From Candidatus Cloacimonadota bacterium (GTDB taxonomy: Bacteria; Cloacimonadota; Cloacimonadia; Cloacimonadales; Cloacimonadaceae), in assembly GCA_028681035.1 (NCBI GenBank), contig JAQUJJ010000090.1, positions 1 to 15,086 of the forward strand: a stretch of DNA of 15,086 nt. The letters run 5' to 3'. Made by a program: the position numbers and the translations under genes. The notes below the pieces were generated by a model that was not told the origin of the DNA, did no database searches, and worked only from the letters and a program-made list of their open reading frames with translations. This document shows positions 1-7,994 of this stretch, in pieces; the first letter of the stretch is position 1, and every line of letters starts with the position of its first letter.

Positions 1-890
1 GTGAGAATCACCTTACTACCTTTCTGAATCAATCCCGATAGATACATAAAGAGTTTATTAAATTCTTCAGATTTCTCTTCGTTATAGCGAGTTGCTCCAA
101 ATACGTCATCAATCCAAAACAACTGTCGTTCATTAGGGTTCCAATGCTTCTTCAATTCATATAGATCATTAACTTGAATAAAATTGAAAGAGCCCTCATC
201 GATCATACTCATGCATAAGAAGGCAGCAATGGTTGTTTTGCCTGCCATTGGTTCTCCTAGTAAAAGGACGACATTTTTCTCCGACAATGCCTTAACGCTT
301 TTTCTATAAGCATCGGTAATTACAAATTTGCTTAGTTCATCACCCATTAATCCAAGAATTTCTATTGATTGTTGGTATGCCCTTGCATCTAATATCTGGC
401 TCAAATCACCAAGTCCATAAATTCTGGGAACTAATTGCCTAAGTCGCCTGCTTTCCAATGTGGTGCGATCCAACCAATCCTTACCATAGATCAGAACATT
501 GGGGATATTGCACTCTGTTTGAATGCGTTCTCGTATATTTAACTCAGCTTCTCCAGCAACTATCATATTGGTAACAATATAGTAATTTCTTATGTGCTTC
601 ACTTTACTAAGTGCTTTTAGTTTCGCAACTTCTTCGGTAAACATACCCACTGTTAAGGAGATATCCGGTTTGCTTCTATGCTTGCATTGGATTATAAATA
701 ACTCGGTAAGATTACTTTCAAGTGAGCTCTCTCCCGTGTAAATGATATCTTGTCCCAAATCTTTAACATAGGACAAGAGCTGGCATTTATGTCCGAATTC
801 TTCTCTAAGTATAGTAAAGCATAAATCCTGAAATGCTCTCCATCCAAGAGTATGAAGCTCAAATGTTACTTGCTGTGCTTGTGATTTCAT
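1..890 (-). CDS. Mrr-type nuclease / STAND NTPase (nSTAND3-like), 3' end missing
   Basis: This gene runs off the left edge; 296 N-terminal residues are visible. Residues 1-130 look like an Mrr-type restriction endonuclease: an LGWRAFQDLC helix at 15-24, Asp48 in GQDI, and Gln68-x-Lys70 in IIQCKH, the D...QxK variant typical of Mrr enzymes. Residues 195-296 begin a P-loop NTPase: Walker A GEPMAGKTT (212-220) and Walker B LFWIDDVFG (257-265). The WIDDxFG form is typical of the nSTAND3 group. Nuclease-STAND fusions are the architecture of Avs proteins, which sense phage proteins through a C-terminal repeat region and then activate a nuclease that kills the infected cell; the sensor region here lies outside the window. 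ATG at 890 has AAGGA six bases upstream. It lies 78 nt downstream of the OLD gene and may be co-transcribed with it. The domain calls are good; the Avs assignment is inference. Confidence 0.85.
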   Translation of the reverse strand, partial: MKSQAQQVTFELHTLGWRAFQDLCFTILREEFGHKCQLLSYVKDLGQDIIYTGESSLESNLTELFIIQCKHRSKPDISLTVGMFTEEVAKLKALSKVKHIRNYYIVTNMIVAGEAELNIRERIQTECNIPNVLIYGKDWLDRTTLESRRLRQLVPRIYGLGDLSQILDARAYQQSIEILGLMGDELSKFVITDAYRKSVKALSEKNVVLLLGEPMAGKTTIAAFLCMSMIDEGSFNFIQVNDLYELKKHWNPNERQLFWIDDVFGATRYNEEKSEEFNKLFMYLSGLIQKGSKVIL

Positions 891-968
891 ATTGTATCCT
901 TGAAGGTTCTATATAAACATAATCTTGTGGGTTTGTAGCGCAGAATAACAGAAGCATCATTATAATTA

Positions 969-2780
969 TCAAACTAAAGTAAGAAAATCTTTGATTATCT
1001 CTGTTAACTCGTGTCTCTCAATTCCGCCTGAGTCTTCATACGTTTCCCTCTTTCGCATAAGCTCAAAGTCCATTTTAGGCCAGAATCTTTCAATAATATC
1101 GGTTTTAGCAACCTTAAGCACTCGGTTTACATCCATTTTTACATCACTCGTTTCTGTTATTGTTATCGAACCTTCGGGAGCACCCAATACTGAGACATCC
1201 AAATAATTCTCAATCTCTCTCATTCGTGTTAAATGCGCCTTGCGACCATCTTGTATCATTTTTTCTACATAGTCAGCATTTTGTTTACTGAATGTCGTAT
1301 CTGTTCTGTCAGAATCAAGGAACAAACCCCAGTCAACACCAATTTTATCTATAAGGTTTCTCGACAACCAGTGCTTAACAGTTCCACAACCTCCAGCTAT
1401 AAGAAAACAGATGGATTTATCCTCAAATGTCTGGGCAATCTCGCCTTTCTGTTTCAATAAATGTGCAGCATGTATAAGAAAATCGACATCACTTGGTCCT
1501 TCAACTAAAATTATTGCCTTTGCTCCCTTCGGTATTTGATTAGGCAAAATCCCTAGAGATTTAGCGATTTTGTCTAATATCTCTGCGTCACCATATTCAA
1601 CCCTTGAAGTATTTTTTACTTTTGTGACATAGCGAATACCAGAAATTGGCAGCATAGACCCCAAAGCTGGAACATGCGTCGTTAGCATAACCTGGCAATT
1701 ATCCTTCAAACTAATTTCCTTGAAGGCTTCAACCAACATTTCCTGATTGTTCGGGTGTTGCGATGTTTCAGGTTCTTCAAATGCATATATTACTGATGGA
1801 GCATCCTTTTCAGCCATTTGCCTTTCGGCTTCAGCTCTAAAGAAATTAAGAAGTATTAGACGCCGAACACCGCTGCCACGTTTATTGATTGGAACATTAT
1901 CATCTCCATCCAATGTAAAATCAAATGTCCACTTTGGATTAGTCTTGAATTTGGGTTTTAACTCTGAAGCTAAACTGCTATCCATTTCCCTAAGTTTCTC
2001 GAGCGTTTTGTCTGCCCTTTCAATGACTCTTTTTTTTATCATTTCTTCAAGTTCAGATATCTGTTCTGCTAATTCTTTTTTGGCTAAATCAACAGCATCT
2101 TGCAAAGGTGATTTTGCTACTGGATCACTATCCTTTGTCTCTCTTTCGACTTTAAACAACTGGTACAGAGGAAGGAGCCCCATAATTTTTTTGGTGAGCT
2201 TCTCTGAGTCTCCTTTGAAGGAATTAACCCCCATTTCCTGAGTAGAGATTTTCAAATCAACACAATGGTTCCAAATAGCTTTACGTATTTCAGCGTTTTT
2301 ACGCTTATCAATTGTTGAAATGTCAACATCAAGTAATTCTGCCCTTCCCTTGAGTCCCTCATTATCTAAAAGATGAAGGTCTGAATATCCATTCACTGTA
2401 GGATGGTTTGCAATTATCATAACTTGAGGCTTAGCGGTTTGTGTCCTTTTATATATCTTTTTGATTTCTAGATCTCCGTTGCTATTGAGAAAAAACTCGC
2501 TAAGTAAGTCCGTTTCATTTGTTGTATCAATCATAACTCTATCAGGAATCTGATCAAATATGCAAGTTATTTCAATTAGGCAATCTGGATCCGACACACA
2601 AAAATCATCTTTTTCCAGCTTAATGGAATCAAGCTCAAAGAATACTCCTAATGCTTCCAGTATGCTTGATTTCCCAGCATCGTTTCGACCAATCAGTCCC
2701 GTTATGCAAGCATCAACAGGAATCCGTGAAGGCTCATAAAAGCCTCTAAAATTGTGTATCACCACTTCTTTAAGTCTCAT
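969..2780 (-). CDS. OLD-family ATP-dependent endonuclease (ABC ATPase + TOPRIM)
   Basis: The 603-residue protein has an N-terminal SMC/ABC-type ATPase and a C-terminal TOPRIM nuclease. Visible motifs are: the RecF-like opening VVIHNFRGF; Walker A GRNDAGKSS (31-39); a charged coiled-coil-like stretch around 225-270; an ABC signature-like RGSGVRR (301-307); Walker B YAFEEPE (332-338); an H-loop TTH (367-369); TOPRIM VEGPSD with Glu427; the metal-binding LDSDR (488-492); and a later REIENYL. Length and order fit the OLD family (phage P2 Old, Gabija GajA), metal-dependent DNases used against phage. No UvrD-like GajB helicase is adjacent, so it resembles a stand-alone (class 1) OLD protein rather than Gabija. 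ATG at 2780 is preceded by GGAG with a 6-nt spacer. The 182-nt gap upstream suggests its own promoter. Confidence 0.9.
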   Translation of the reverse strand: MRLKEVVIHNFRGFYEPSRIPVDACITGLIGRNDAGKSSILEALGVFFELDSIKLEKDDFCVSDPDCLIEITCIFDQIPDRVMIDTTNETDLLSEFFLNSNGDLEIKKIYKRTQTAKPQVMIIANHPTVNGYSDLHLLDNEGLKGRAELLDVDISTIDKRKNAEIRKAIWNHCVDLKISTQEMGVNSFKGDSEKLTKKIMGLLPLYQLFKVERETKDSDPVAKSPLQDAVDLAKKELAEQISELEEMIKKRVIERADKTLEKLREMDSSLASELKPKFKTNPKWTFDFTLDGDDNVPINKRGSGVRRLILLNFFRAEAERQMAEKDAPSVIYAFEEPETSQHPNNQEMLVEAFKEISLKDNCQVMLTTHVPALGSMLPISGIRYVTKVKNTSRVEYGDAEILDKIAKSLGILPNQIPKGAKAIILVEGPSDVDFLIHAAHLLKQKGEIAQTFEDKSICFLIAGGCGTVKHWLSRNLIDKIGVDWGLFLDSDRTDTTFSKQNADYVEKMIQDGRKAHLTRMREIENYLDVSVLGAPEGSITITETSDVKMDVNRVLKVAKTDIIERFWPKMDFELMRKRETYEDSGGIERHELTEIIKDFLTLV

Positions 2781-2795
2781 CCTTATCTCCCATAT

Positions 2796-2805
2796 ATCAT
2801 ATATA
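2796..2805 (-). promoter_or_regulatory. possible -10 region for the OLD nuclease gene
   Basis: An AT-rich TATATATGAT lies just upstream of the GGGAG ribosome binding site of the OLD gene on the minus strand. TATATA or TATGAT could serve as a -10 hexamer, but the implied leader is very short and no good -35 stands at 16-18 nt. A TTGATG at 2855-2850 is about 19 nt from a TTTAAT at 2830-2825, an equally weak alternative. This is offered only because the 182-nt gap makes a separate promoter plausible. Confidence 0.2.
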
Positions 2806-2879
2806 GTGCCATAGTATTTTTGTTATTAAAACGCTATGTTCGTTAAGAACATCAAAAATAGAATTCATTGTTACCCTGA

Positions 2880-2945
2880 GCAGGGGACCTCGACATAAAA
2901 CCAAAGTCCCCCTGCACCTCGCCCCTTCAAGAAACATCTTGAAGG
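2880..2945. repeat. two adjacent hairpins directly after the Ntn-hydrolase gene
   Basis: Positions 2924-2945 form a perfect 9-bp hairpin, CCTTCAAGA / TCTTGAAGG with a 4-nt loop (aaca on the plus strand). Positions 2880-2888 and 2906-2915 form a second, GCAGGGGAC / GTCCCCCTGC with one unpaired C. Both lie within 85 nt after the TAA at 2965-2963. No U-run follows either stem in the minus direction, so neither is a canonical intrinsic terminator. By hand count, 2881-2940 is about 53% GC, against about one third GC in sampled neighbouring lines, which fits an inserted REP/MITE-like element or a structured 3' end that protects or ends the upstream mRNA. Confidence 0.5.
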
Positions 2946-2962
2946 TCCAGGGAGTTGCCATC

Positions 2963-3781
2963 TTAAAACTTAGCATATGGTTGCTTAGCAGCTTCTGGAA
3001 ATTTGTCCATCGTAATTCCATCACACAGTTCAAATTTATCATTCCTCCATTCCAGATTTCCGATACCTTCAAGGGTTTCAATTTTCGCCCCAAGAAAAAA
3101 CCGTTTTCTATTATGAATTATACCATACGAAAGTGCAGGAGATTGTGGTTTTCGGTAAATACCGACTAATTGAGGGCTACCGCCATAACTATCATCTGAT
3201 GGATTAGCAAGAGTATAGCAGAAACTATGGAATACATTTCGACTTGTGTTGGAATTGCCGGCCTGTTGAAATTCTGAATAGTGTTTGATGAATGCTTCAC
3301 GACCACTGCCTATAATAAGCAATGTGTGGGAATGGTTTGGTAATGGAACCATTTCACTTCTCCATTGACCTTTTTTCCAACTTATCAGACGACAATAGAA
3401 CTTAGCCATCAAATTATCCCTTGATATGTGAATGATTTGAATTGTATCTAATGCGCAATTACGAGGATATTTGCTGAAATGATGTGCAATGCATTGCAGT
3501 ATAACATCTGATCTTTTCTCAGAGATATCGGCGGGATGAAAGAGTAGTCCATTATCTGCCATTTCCATAATCTGAGATATAATCATTACGGGATAAAGCA
3601 CATCTCCACAATAACCGAGGATATCTGCTGATTTCTTGAATGCATATATTTTTCTTGCAAAGTCATATTTTATTAACATATTTGGCATATCTGTCTTCCA
3701 TGAAATGCGGCTATCCGATGCAAGATAAGCAGACGATACGCCATGTGTATCAACTCCTATCCAAGAAACAACCAGAGTCAC
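2963..3781 (-). CDS. proteasome beta/HslV-like Ntn-hydrolase
   Basis: The 272-residue protein carries the ordered landmarks of the proteasome beta-subunit/HslV fold: Thr directly after the initiator (TLVVSWIG, proteasome Thr1); LASDSR with Asp23 (Asp17); RKIYAF with Lys44 (Lys33); GYCGD (56-60), like the GxxGD that follows strand S4; IIGSGREA (157-163), like the GSG around Ser129; and SDDSYGG (195-201) near the Asp166/Ser169/Gly170 position, followed by a strand-like PQLVGI. Residues 220-272 are an extra tail. The start is GTG at 3781. An in-frame TGA lies four codons upstream and no other start codon intervenes, so GTG is forced, and it places Thr at position 2, as required for an N-terminal nucleophile. 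The SD is weak (GAGAG). It sits 36 nt after the dual-nuclease gene and is probably the last gene of the defence operon. It could act as a peptidase or amidase; the substrate is unknown. It is not housekeeping HslV: no HslU is adjacent and the sequence is divergent. Confidence 0.75.
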   Translation of the reverse strand: MTLVVSWIGVDTHGVSSAYLASDSRISWKTDMPNMLIKYDFARKIYAFKKSADILGYCGDVLYPVMIISQIMEMADNGLLFHPADISEKRSDVILQCIAHHFSKYPRNCALDTIQIIHISRDNLMAKFYCRLISWKKGQWRSEMVPLPNHSHTLLIIGSGREAFIKHYSEFQQAGNSNTSRNVFHSFCYTLANPSDDSYGGSPQLVGIYRKPQSPALSYGIIHNRKRFFLGAKIETLEGIGNLEWRNDKFELCDGITMDKFPEAAKQPYAKF

Positions 3782-3817
3782 AACAAACTCTCACTAACAA
3801 TTTGATATGCAACGAGG

Positions 3818-4786
3818 TTATATCCCAAGCCTAAAATCCTCGATTTTTTGCCTGATGAGTTCTTCTGGAGAAGCATTATTCTCAAATGCTTTGACCATTC
3901 TTTCTACATCTGCATCTCCCAAAATGATAACCATTTTATTCTCTAAAATCCATTTTTCCCTTCTTGTGTAATATGAGCCAGTATCTTCTTCTCCATTTCT
4001 TGAGAATATGATTGCAAATAGTCCAGTTCCATGATATTTTAAATAATTCGTAATCTGCAATATTTGGTCTTTCTTTATTTTGCCTTTATAATTCTTAGCA
4101 TCGACTACTATGAAATCAGCTTTATATTGATCTCGAAGATATCTCCAGAAACCACATTCACTATAATTCCTTAGAACGAAATCCCTCCTATTAATCGACA
4201 ATTTATCTGATGATTCACTAATAGGTGAAGACAACTCCCTACTAAAAAGAAGCTCCATAGTTGTGCCAATATGTTTTTGATAAAGGCTCCAATGCTTTTT
4301 CCCTGGCGGAATCGCCTTAAGATCTCCAACAATATCCACATCCGGAAGTTGAGGACTTATTTGTGAAAAGAATTGCTTGAAATTGGTTTCATAAGATTTT
4401 CCAATTTCTGAATTGAATCGTTTGTTAATGAACGGCTTATCCCATATTATAATATTGTGCTTTTTCAAGAGGTTGTTATCAGCAGTAGGCAAAACGCCGG
4501 GAAAGGATAAAACCACATTATAGTCTCGGTTATCAATATTTAAAATGCTATCTAATTGTTTAATAATAGAGTTGACTCTTGGTGCAGTAAATGTTGAGAA
4601 GAATTTTACTTCGATAATGAGTTCCTTCCAATAATTGTCGATTCTTTCTTCAGCCACAATATCAGCGATGTATCTATCAGTAATCCTAACTTCTGTTTGC
4701 ACATTTCTAAAATCGGGATTATCTCTAAGGATAGACGCTAAAAATATCTGAAACTGGAAACCAGGATGTAAGAGCTTTTTCGTCAT
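3818..4786 (-). CDS. protein with two PD-(D/E)xK nuclease-like domains
   Basis: The 322-residue protein shows two separate PD-(D/E)xK cores. The first (about 8-115) has a GFQFQIF helix, then TEVRITDRYIADIVAE with Asp42, then LIIEVKFF with Glu59-x-Lys61, then a helix with KQLDSI. The second (about 165-295) has a TTMELLFS helix containing Glu178, RRDFVLRNY with Asp202, IVVDAKNY with Asp229-x-Lys231, and QILQITNYL with Gln241, which is the restriction-endonuclease pattern. Both look catalytically complete. It may cut DNA as an internal dimer or recognise and cut with different halves (inference). I do not recognise a named family. The TAA of the DUF499 gene lies 27 nt upstream, so co-transcription is likely. 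The SD is weak (AGAG close to the ATG). By hand count its GC is about one third, lower than the upstream genes, suggesting a separate origin. Confidence 0.75.
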   Translation of the reverse strand: MTKKLLHPGFQFQIFLASILRDNPDFRNVQTEVRITDRYIADIVAEERIDNYWKELIIEVKFFSTFTAPRVNSIIKQLDSILNIDNRDYNVVLSFPGVLPTADNNLLKKHNIIIWDKPFINKRFNSEIGKSYETNFKQFFSQISPQLPDVDIVGDLKAIPPGKKHWSLYQKHIGTTMELLFSRELSSPISESSDKLSINRRDFVLRNYSECGFWRYLRDQYKADFIVVDAKNYKGKIKKDQILQITNYLKYHGTGLFAIIFSRNGEEDTGSYYTRREKWILENKMVIILGDADVERMVKAFENNASPEELIRQKIEDFRLGI

Positions 4787-4813
4787 ATCTCTGTATTCAC
4801 TTCATGAACCCAT

Positions 4814-7636
4814 TTATTCAAACTCACTCAAATCAAACTTGAGTGTATTGCAGTTTTCTTTTATTGTGCGCTGGGTCGCTTCATCAAAGCCTTCCAGGCA
4901 GTCTGCTTCTATTTCTATTTTGATGCTTGCGTTTACGGTGGGGCTGTTGATCAGATGCAAGACTATCTCATCGACAATGGTGGCAAAATCCGCTTTGGCT
5001 CGGGGTGGATTTAGATCAATCCGGCCATAGAAGCGTTTCTTGTAAGGGACTGGCTTGGGAATGGGGATTGTGTCATCATCCCCACTAGGTGTTCTATCAA
5101 TATCTATCTCATCTACACCTGGTTCTCCTGAGGTTTGCTGTGGTACTTCTCTTGCCGCATCCTTTGTTACCTGATATTCTGCCGCTGATAAGGGCTCAAT
5201 GAGCAGCAAGGAGCTATCAAACACAGGCGTCATGGCCTTAGCATAAGAGAAACCGATATACTCGTCCCCTTCCTTACCATAAGCCAAAGCAAAGAAGTCT
5301 CTGCTCTCTGCCCCTGCTGCAATAGCAGTGGAGAAGCTGTTTTCATGCTTAAGTCTGGGAAGATACAGATAGCAACAAGTACTATGCCAGATATCCTTGG
5401 CTTTTAGGTCTTTAATATCCTCCTTCCAGAACCACCGCTTCAGCAGTTTGTGCAGATGAATGGGTGACCACTGAGTTATCAGTTGCTCGGCTTCGCTTAG
5501 AATCCGTTCTATCTCTCCCACAAGGTTTGCTGCACTTGGGTTGATCGTAAAAGCCTCAAATTTATCACCCGGCACCTTATCCTGTTCCGGCACCAAGATC
5601 CATTTATAGGCTTCTTTTACGAGGCGATCAATGGACTTTTTGGCATCCTCAAACCCCGTCTTTGCCTGTCTGCTCTGGTACTGGTCAAGGTTAAGCTTCA
5701 CAGTTTGAATATCTTTGAGGATGGAATCCCAAGCCAGCAAGGTAAGCACCTGGTCTTTCAATCTACCCATCACTTCACCATCGGCAGCCAGGAAGATGAG
5801 CCTGTTCTGTTTCAGTCTGGGTTGTTCTCCCCGGTTTGTGAGTATTCGCTTCGCTCCATCACTATTCGGCGTACCCCCTATGGCAAAACTACCCCCAGAA
5901 CGCAGATAATAGGCATCAGGTGGCAAGATCACCAGCCGCAGCGAGTAATCATCCGGAATGTCATCAGAACGCGTGAAAATGTGGATACCGTCGAAACAGC
6001 CATTATTTACCAACCGTTGAAGCTGTTCTTTGATCACTGGGACTACATCATCTTTATCACTAAAGCGTCGTTTGCGGTCTTCCATCTCTCGCCTGAGATT
6101 TGGGCGCGTATCAAACCAAAACAGCTTATTATCGGCATTGCTCAGATAATGCAGCTTATCCACCAAACGGGTCATGGCATCTTTGAAGACAGCGATCACC
6201 TGATCTGGCTGGACTACTCCCAGCAGAATCCTCTTGTATTCGATACCCCTGGAAGTGCGGGCAGCATGCAAGGCTACCGCATGCGGGGCAGAGCCAAAGA
6301 AGATGGTTCTCGCCAGCTTCTTACAGGCTTGCAACTGACCAAACCTGGCTTCATTCTTCTCGATCTGTGCGGTTTCGGAGCGTGAGCCATCGATATCCCT
6401 CTCCAGGACAGGATCCCATCCCTGAGGCAGATAGTAGATAACTTCATGGCGGACATCAGCATCGTATAAAGGCAGATTGCCTGGCGTGATCAGCGGGTCT
6501 TTGTTATCGTCTATCCAGAGCTTATGAATGATCTTTGCCATCAGTTTGAGCACACCGCGCGTCCTTTGGAAGTTATCCAGGCTCGACCAATCCTCATACA
6601 AACGGTCAAAGATTTCAGGATGGATGGGATAGGCCTGTTTCAAGCGCTCATAGTAATGCGCTTCCTGGGTCTCATTGGGAAAGTCATCCTTATTGGCAAT
6701 ATAGAAGTCCGCATAGGCCCGGCAGGTTTCTTCCAGCGATTTTTGATCGGTGATATTGGCGAATAGCCTGCGACGCACTATTTCAAAGGCTTCTTCTGTA
6801 GCCACAGGTTTCCACAAGGCCTGAATTCTCCCAAAGAAATGCTCCAGAGAATGCAGCACATTGATCCCGATCTGGCTGCCCGCCTCTTTATCCGATTCCG
6901 GAAGCGAGGCCAGCATTATGGCACCCGGCACTGCCTTCAAAGCTTCTGTCAGAGCTTGGATTAATGAGATATTGGAATCATAGCTGCCGCCAGTATAACT
7001 TTTACCAGGTTCAAATTGACGGATATAGGCCACCAATTCGTCCACCAGAATCACACAGGGTGCGTATTGCTTCAGCAGTGGAATGAGGACTTCCTTGCCG
7101 GGTGAGGTTCCGCTGAGATCTGCTTGTTTTACCTGCTCAAAGCCATTTGCCCCACCCAATTGCCAGGCGAGTTCTCCCCAAAGGGTATTTACCGTAATGC
7201 CATCTCGCAATCTCGGGCTTCCCGGAGAAAGCTGATTGCCGTCTATCACCACTACTCTGGTTGGGGGCAAAGATGCGATCCCTGCTCTATCGATAATGGG
7301 TGGAATGCCTTGCAAATCAGACAAAGCTGCCTCGCCTTTGGCAAGGTGATAAACCGCCAGCATGGTATGCGTCTTTCCCCCTCCAAAAGCTGTCTGCAAT
7401 TGGATTACAGGATCGCCTCCCTTGCCGCTCAAACGCTGGATTACAGAGTCTATTAGTAAGCTCATCCCTTCTGTGATAAAGGTTCTCTGAAAGAACATCA
7501 CCGGGTTTTGATACTCTTCACTGGCATCACCAGTGTGCACTCTGGAAAGATCAGCCGCAAATTCTGATTGTTTGAAAGTACCTTTTAGTACGTCCTGATG
7601 CGGTACTGCGATGTCTCGCCATGCTTTGATAGTCAT
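4814..7636 (-). CDS. DUF499 P-loop ATPase, defence associated
   Basis: This is a 940-residue protein. Its N-terminal pattern is typical of DUF499 (COG1483-type) ATPases: an [12 protein letters not shown] opening, Walker [11 protein letters not shown] with Lys88/Thr89, and Walker [12 protein letters not shown] with Asp199/Glu200. The C-terminus is also characteristic: a YGRIDLNP segment, a VDEIVLHL helix, an [11 protein letters not shown] strand and the closing KENCNTLKF. An acidic, proline-rich linker precedes it. DUF499 proteins occur beside DUF1156 methylases and helicases in defence loci, and they recall the large BREX ATPases BrxC/PglY (family knowledge). The start was moved to ATG 7636 from ATG 7660: GAGGA (7648-7644) lies 7 nt before 7636, no SD precedes 7660, and 7636 follows the upstream TAA by 4 nt. 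It probably drives or gates DNA engagement by the system (inference). Confidence 0.9.
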   Translation of the reverse strand: MTIKAWRDIAVPHQDVLKGTFKQSEFAADLSRVHTGDASEEYQNPVMFFQRTFITEGMSLLIDSVIQRLSGKGGDPVIQLQTAFGGGKTHTMLAVYHLAKGEAALSDLQGIPPIIDRAGIASLPPTRVVVIDGNQLSPGSPRLRDGITVNTLWGELAWQLGGANGFEQVKQADLSGTSPGKEVLIPLLKQYAPCVILVDELVAYIRQFEPGKSYTGGSYDSNISLIQALTEALKAVPGAIMLASLPESDKEAGSQIGINVLHSLEHFFGRIQALWKPVATEEAFEIVRRRLFANITDQKSLEETCRAYADFYIANKDDFPNETQEAHYYERLKQAYPIHPEIFDRLYEDWSSLDNFQRTRGVLKLMAKIIHKLWIDDNKDPLITPGNLPLYDADVRHEVIYYLPQGWDPVLERDIDGSRSETAQIEKNEARFGQLQACKKLARTIFFGSAPHAVALHAARTSRGIEYKRILLGVVQPDQVIAVFKDAMTRLVDKLHYLSNADNKLFWFDTRPNLRREMEDRKRRFSDKDDVVPVIKEQLQRLVNNGCFDGIHIFTRSDDIPDDYSLRLVILPPDAYYLRSGGSFAIGGTPNSDGAKRILTNRGEQPRLKQNRLIFLAADGEVMGRLKDQVLTLLAWDSILKDIQTVKLNLDQYQSRQAKTGFEDAKKSIDRLVKEAYKWILVPEQDKVPGDKFEAFTINPSAANLVGEIERILSEAEQLITQWSPIHLHKLLKRWFWKEDIKDLKAKDIWHSTCCYLYLPRLKHENSFSTAIAAGAESRDFFALAYGKEGDEYIGFSYAKAMTPVFDSSLLLIEPLSAAEYQVTKDAAREVPQQTSGEPGVDEIDIDRTPSGDDDTIPIPKPVPYKKRFYGRIDLNPPRAKADFATIVDEIVLHLINSPTVNASIKIEIEADCLEGFDEATQRTIKENCNTLKFDLSEFE

Positions 7637-7640
7637 GTCT

Positions 7641-7994
7641 TTATCCTCGTTTTGTCTCATTAATTTGCCAATAGCCAGTTTTGTCTGAACCGATGCGGCT
7701 AATAATTCCAGCTTTCTTAAGAATCTGAATGTTCCGCATTACGGTGACTCTGTTTATAGCTAAGGTATCTGCCAGTTTTACAGGGTCGTTTACAGGTTCA
7801 TTTACAGGTTCATTTACAGGTGCATTTATAGTCTCATTTATAGTTTCATTTATAGTTTCATTTACAGTTTCATCACGGTACATATTGATCATCAGGCAAT
7901 CCTCATCAGTGCTAAACTCCGGTTCTTTGCCTGTAATAGCTTTCGCCTGCGGAATCACTTTGGCGATCAGATCCAATGCTTGCTTCTTTGTCAT
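7641..7994 (-). CDS. small winged-helix protein with a tetrapeptide repeat
   Basis: The 117-residue protein has three parts. Residues 1-42 end in [17 protein letters not shown], resembling the end of the HATPase region in AlbA_2/COG2865 regulators. Residues about 43-70 are a run of [16 protein letters not shown] tetrapeptides encoded by 12-bp tandem repeats. Residues about 72-112 are a winged helix-turn-helix ([27 protein letters not shown], then a GYW wing). The same order forms the tail of many COG2865-type proteins, but their AlbA_2 and ATPase domains are absent here. Its ATG abuts the TAG of the DUF1156 gene with zero spacing and only a poor SD, suggesting stop-restart translational coupling. 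It may be an operon autoregulator, a DNA-recognition subunit for the ATPase or methylase, or a degraded regulator. Function is not established. Confidence 0.75.
   Translation of the reverse strand: MTKKQALDLIAKVIPQAKAITGKEPEFSTDEDCLMINMYRDETVNETINETINETINAPVNEPVNEPVNDPVKLADTLAINRVTVMRNIQILKKAGIISRIGSDKTGYWQINETKRG
7644..7648 (-). promoter_or_regulatory. ribosome binding site that sets the DUF499 start
   Basis: GAGGA on the minus strand lies inside the last codons of the winged-helix gene, 7 nt upstream of ATG 7636. The earlier in-frame ATG at 7660 has no purine-rich SD, so 7636 is preferred. Confidence 0.65.
7777..7872 (-). repeat. eight tandem 12-bp units in the winged-helix gene
   Basis: Eight consecutive 12-bp units fill this segment. 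On the plus strand they read tttacaggttca or tttatagtttca, with single-base variants. Two subtypes cluster: one cagg-type block at 7777-7824 and one tagt-type block at 7825-7860, with a final cagt unit. Each unit encodes one tetrapeptide (NETI, NEPV and similar), so gain or loss of a unit keeps the frame and changes the length of the linker before the DNA-binding domain. Confidence 0.95.

Noticed and set aside
1747..2241. A 164-codon plus-strand open frame
   Set aside because: It is antisense to the OLD gene; its Ser/Leu-rich composition is typical of the reverse reading of a real gene.
969..2780. Gabija (GajA/GajB)
   Set aside because: The OLD protein could be GajA-like, but neither neighbour is a UvrD-like helicase.
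2880..2945. Rho-independent terminator
   Set aside because: The stems are good but no T-run follows in the minus direction, so only a structured repeat is claimed.
2797..3093. A 98-codon minus-strand frame over the intergenic hairpins
   Set aside because: It overlaps the end of the well-supported Ntn-hydrolase gene in another frame and resembles no known family.
5705..6385. A 226-codon plus-strand open frame
   Set aside because: It lies wholly antisense to the DUF499 gene, has no recognisable domain and fits an accidental open frame opposite a GC-richer gene.
7777..7872. CRISPR-like repeat array
   Set aside because: The units are 12 bp, directly adjacent without spacers, and encode a regular tetrapeptide in frame.
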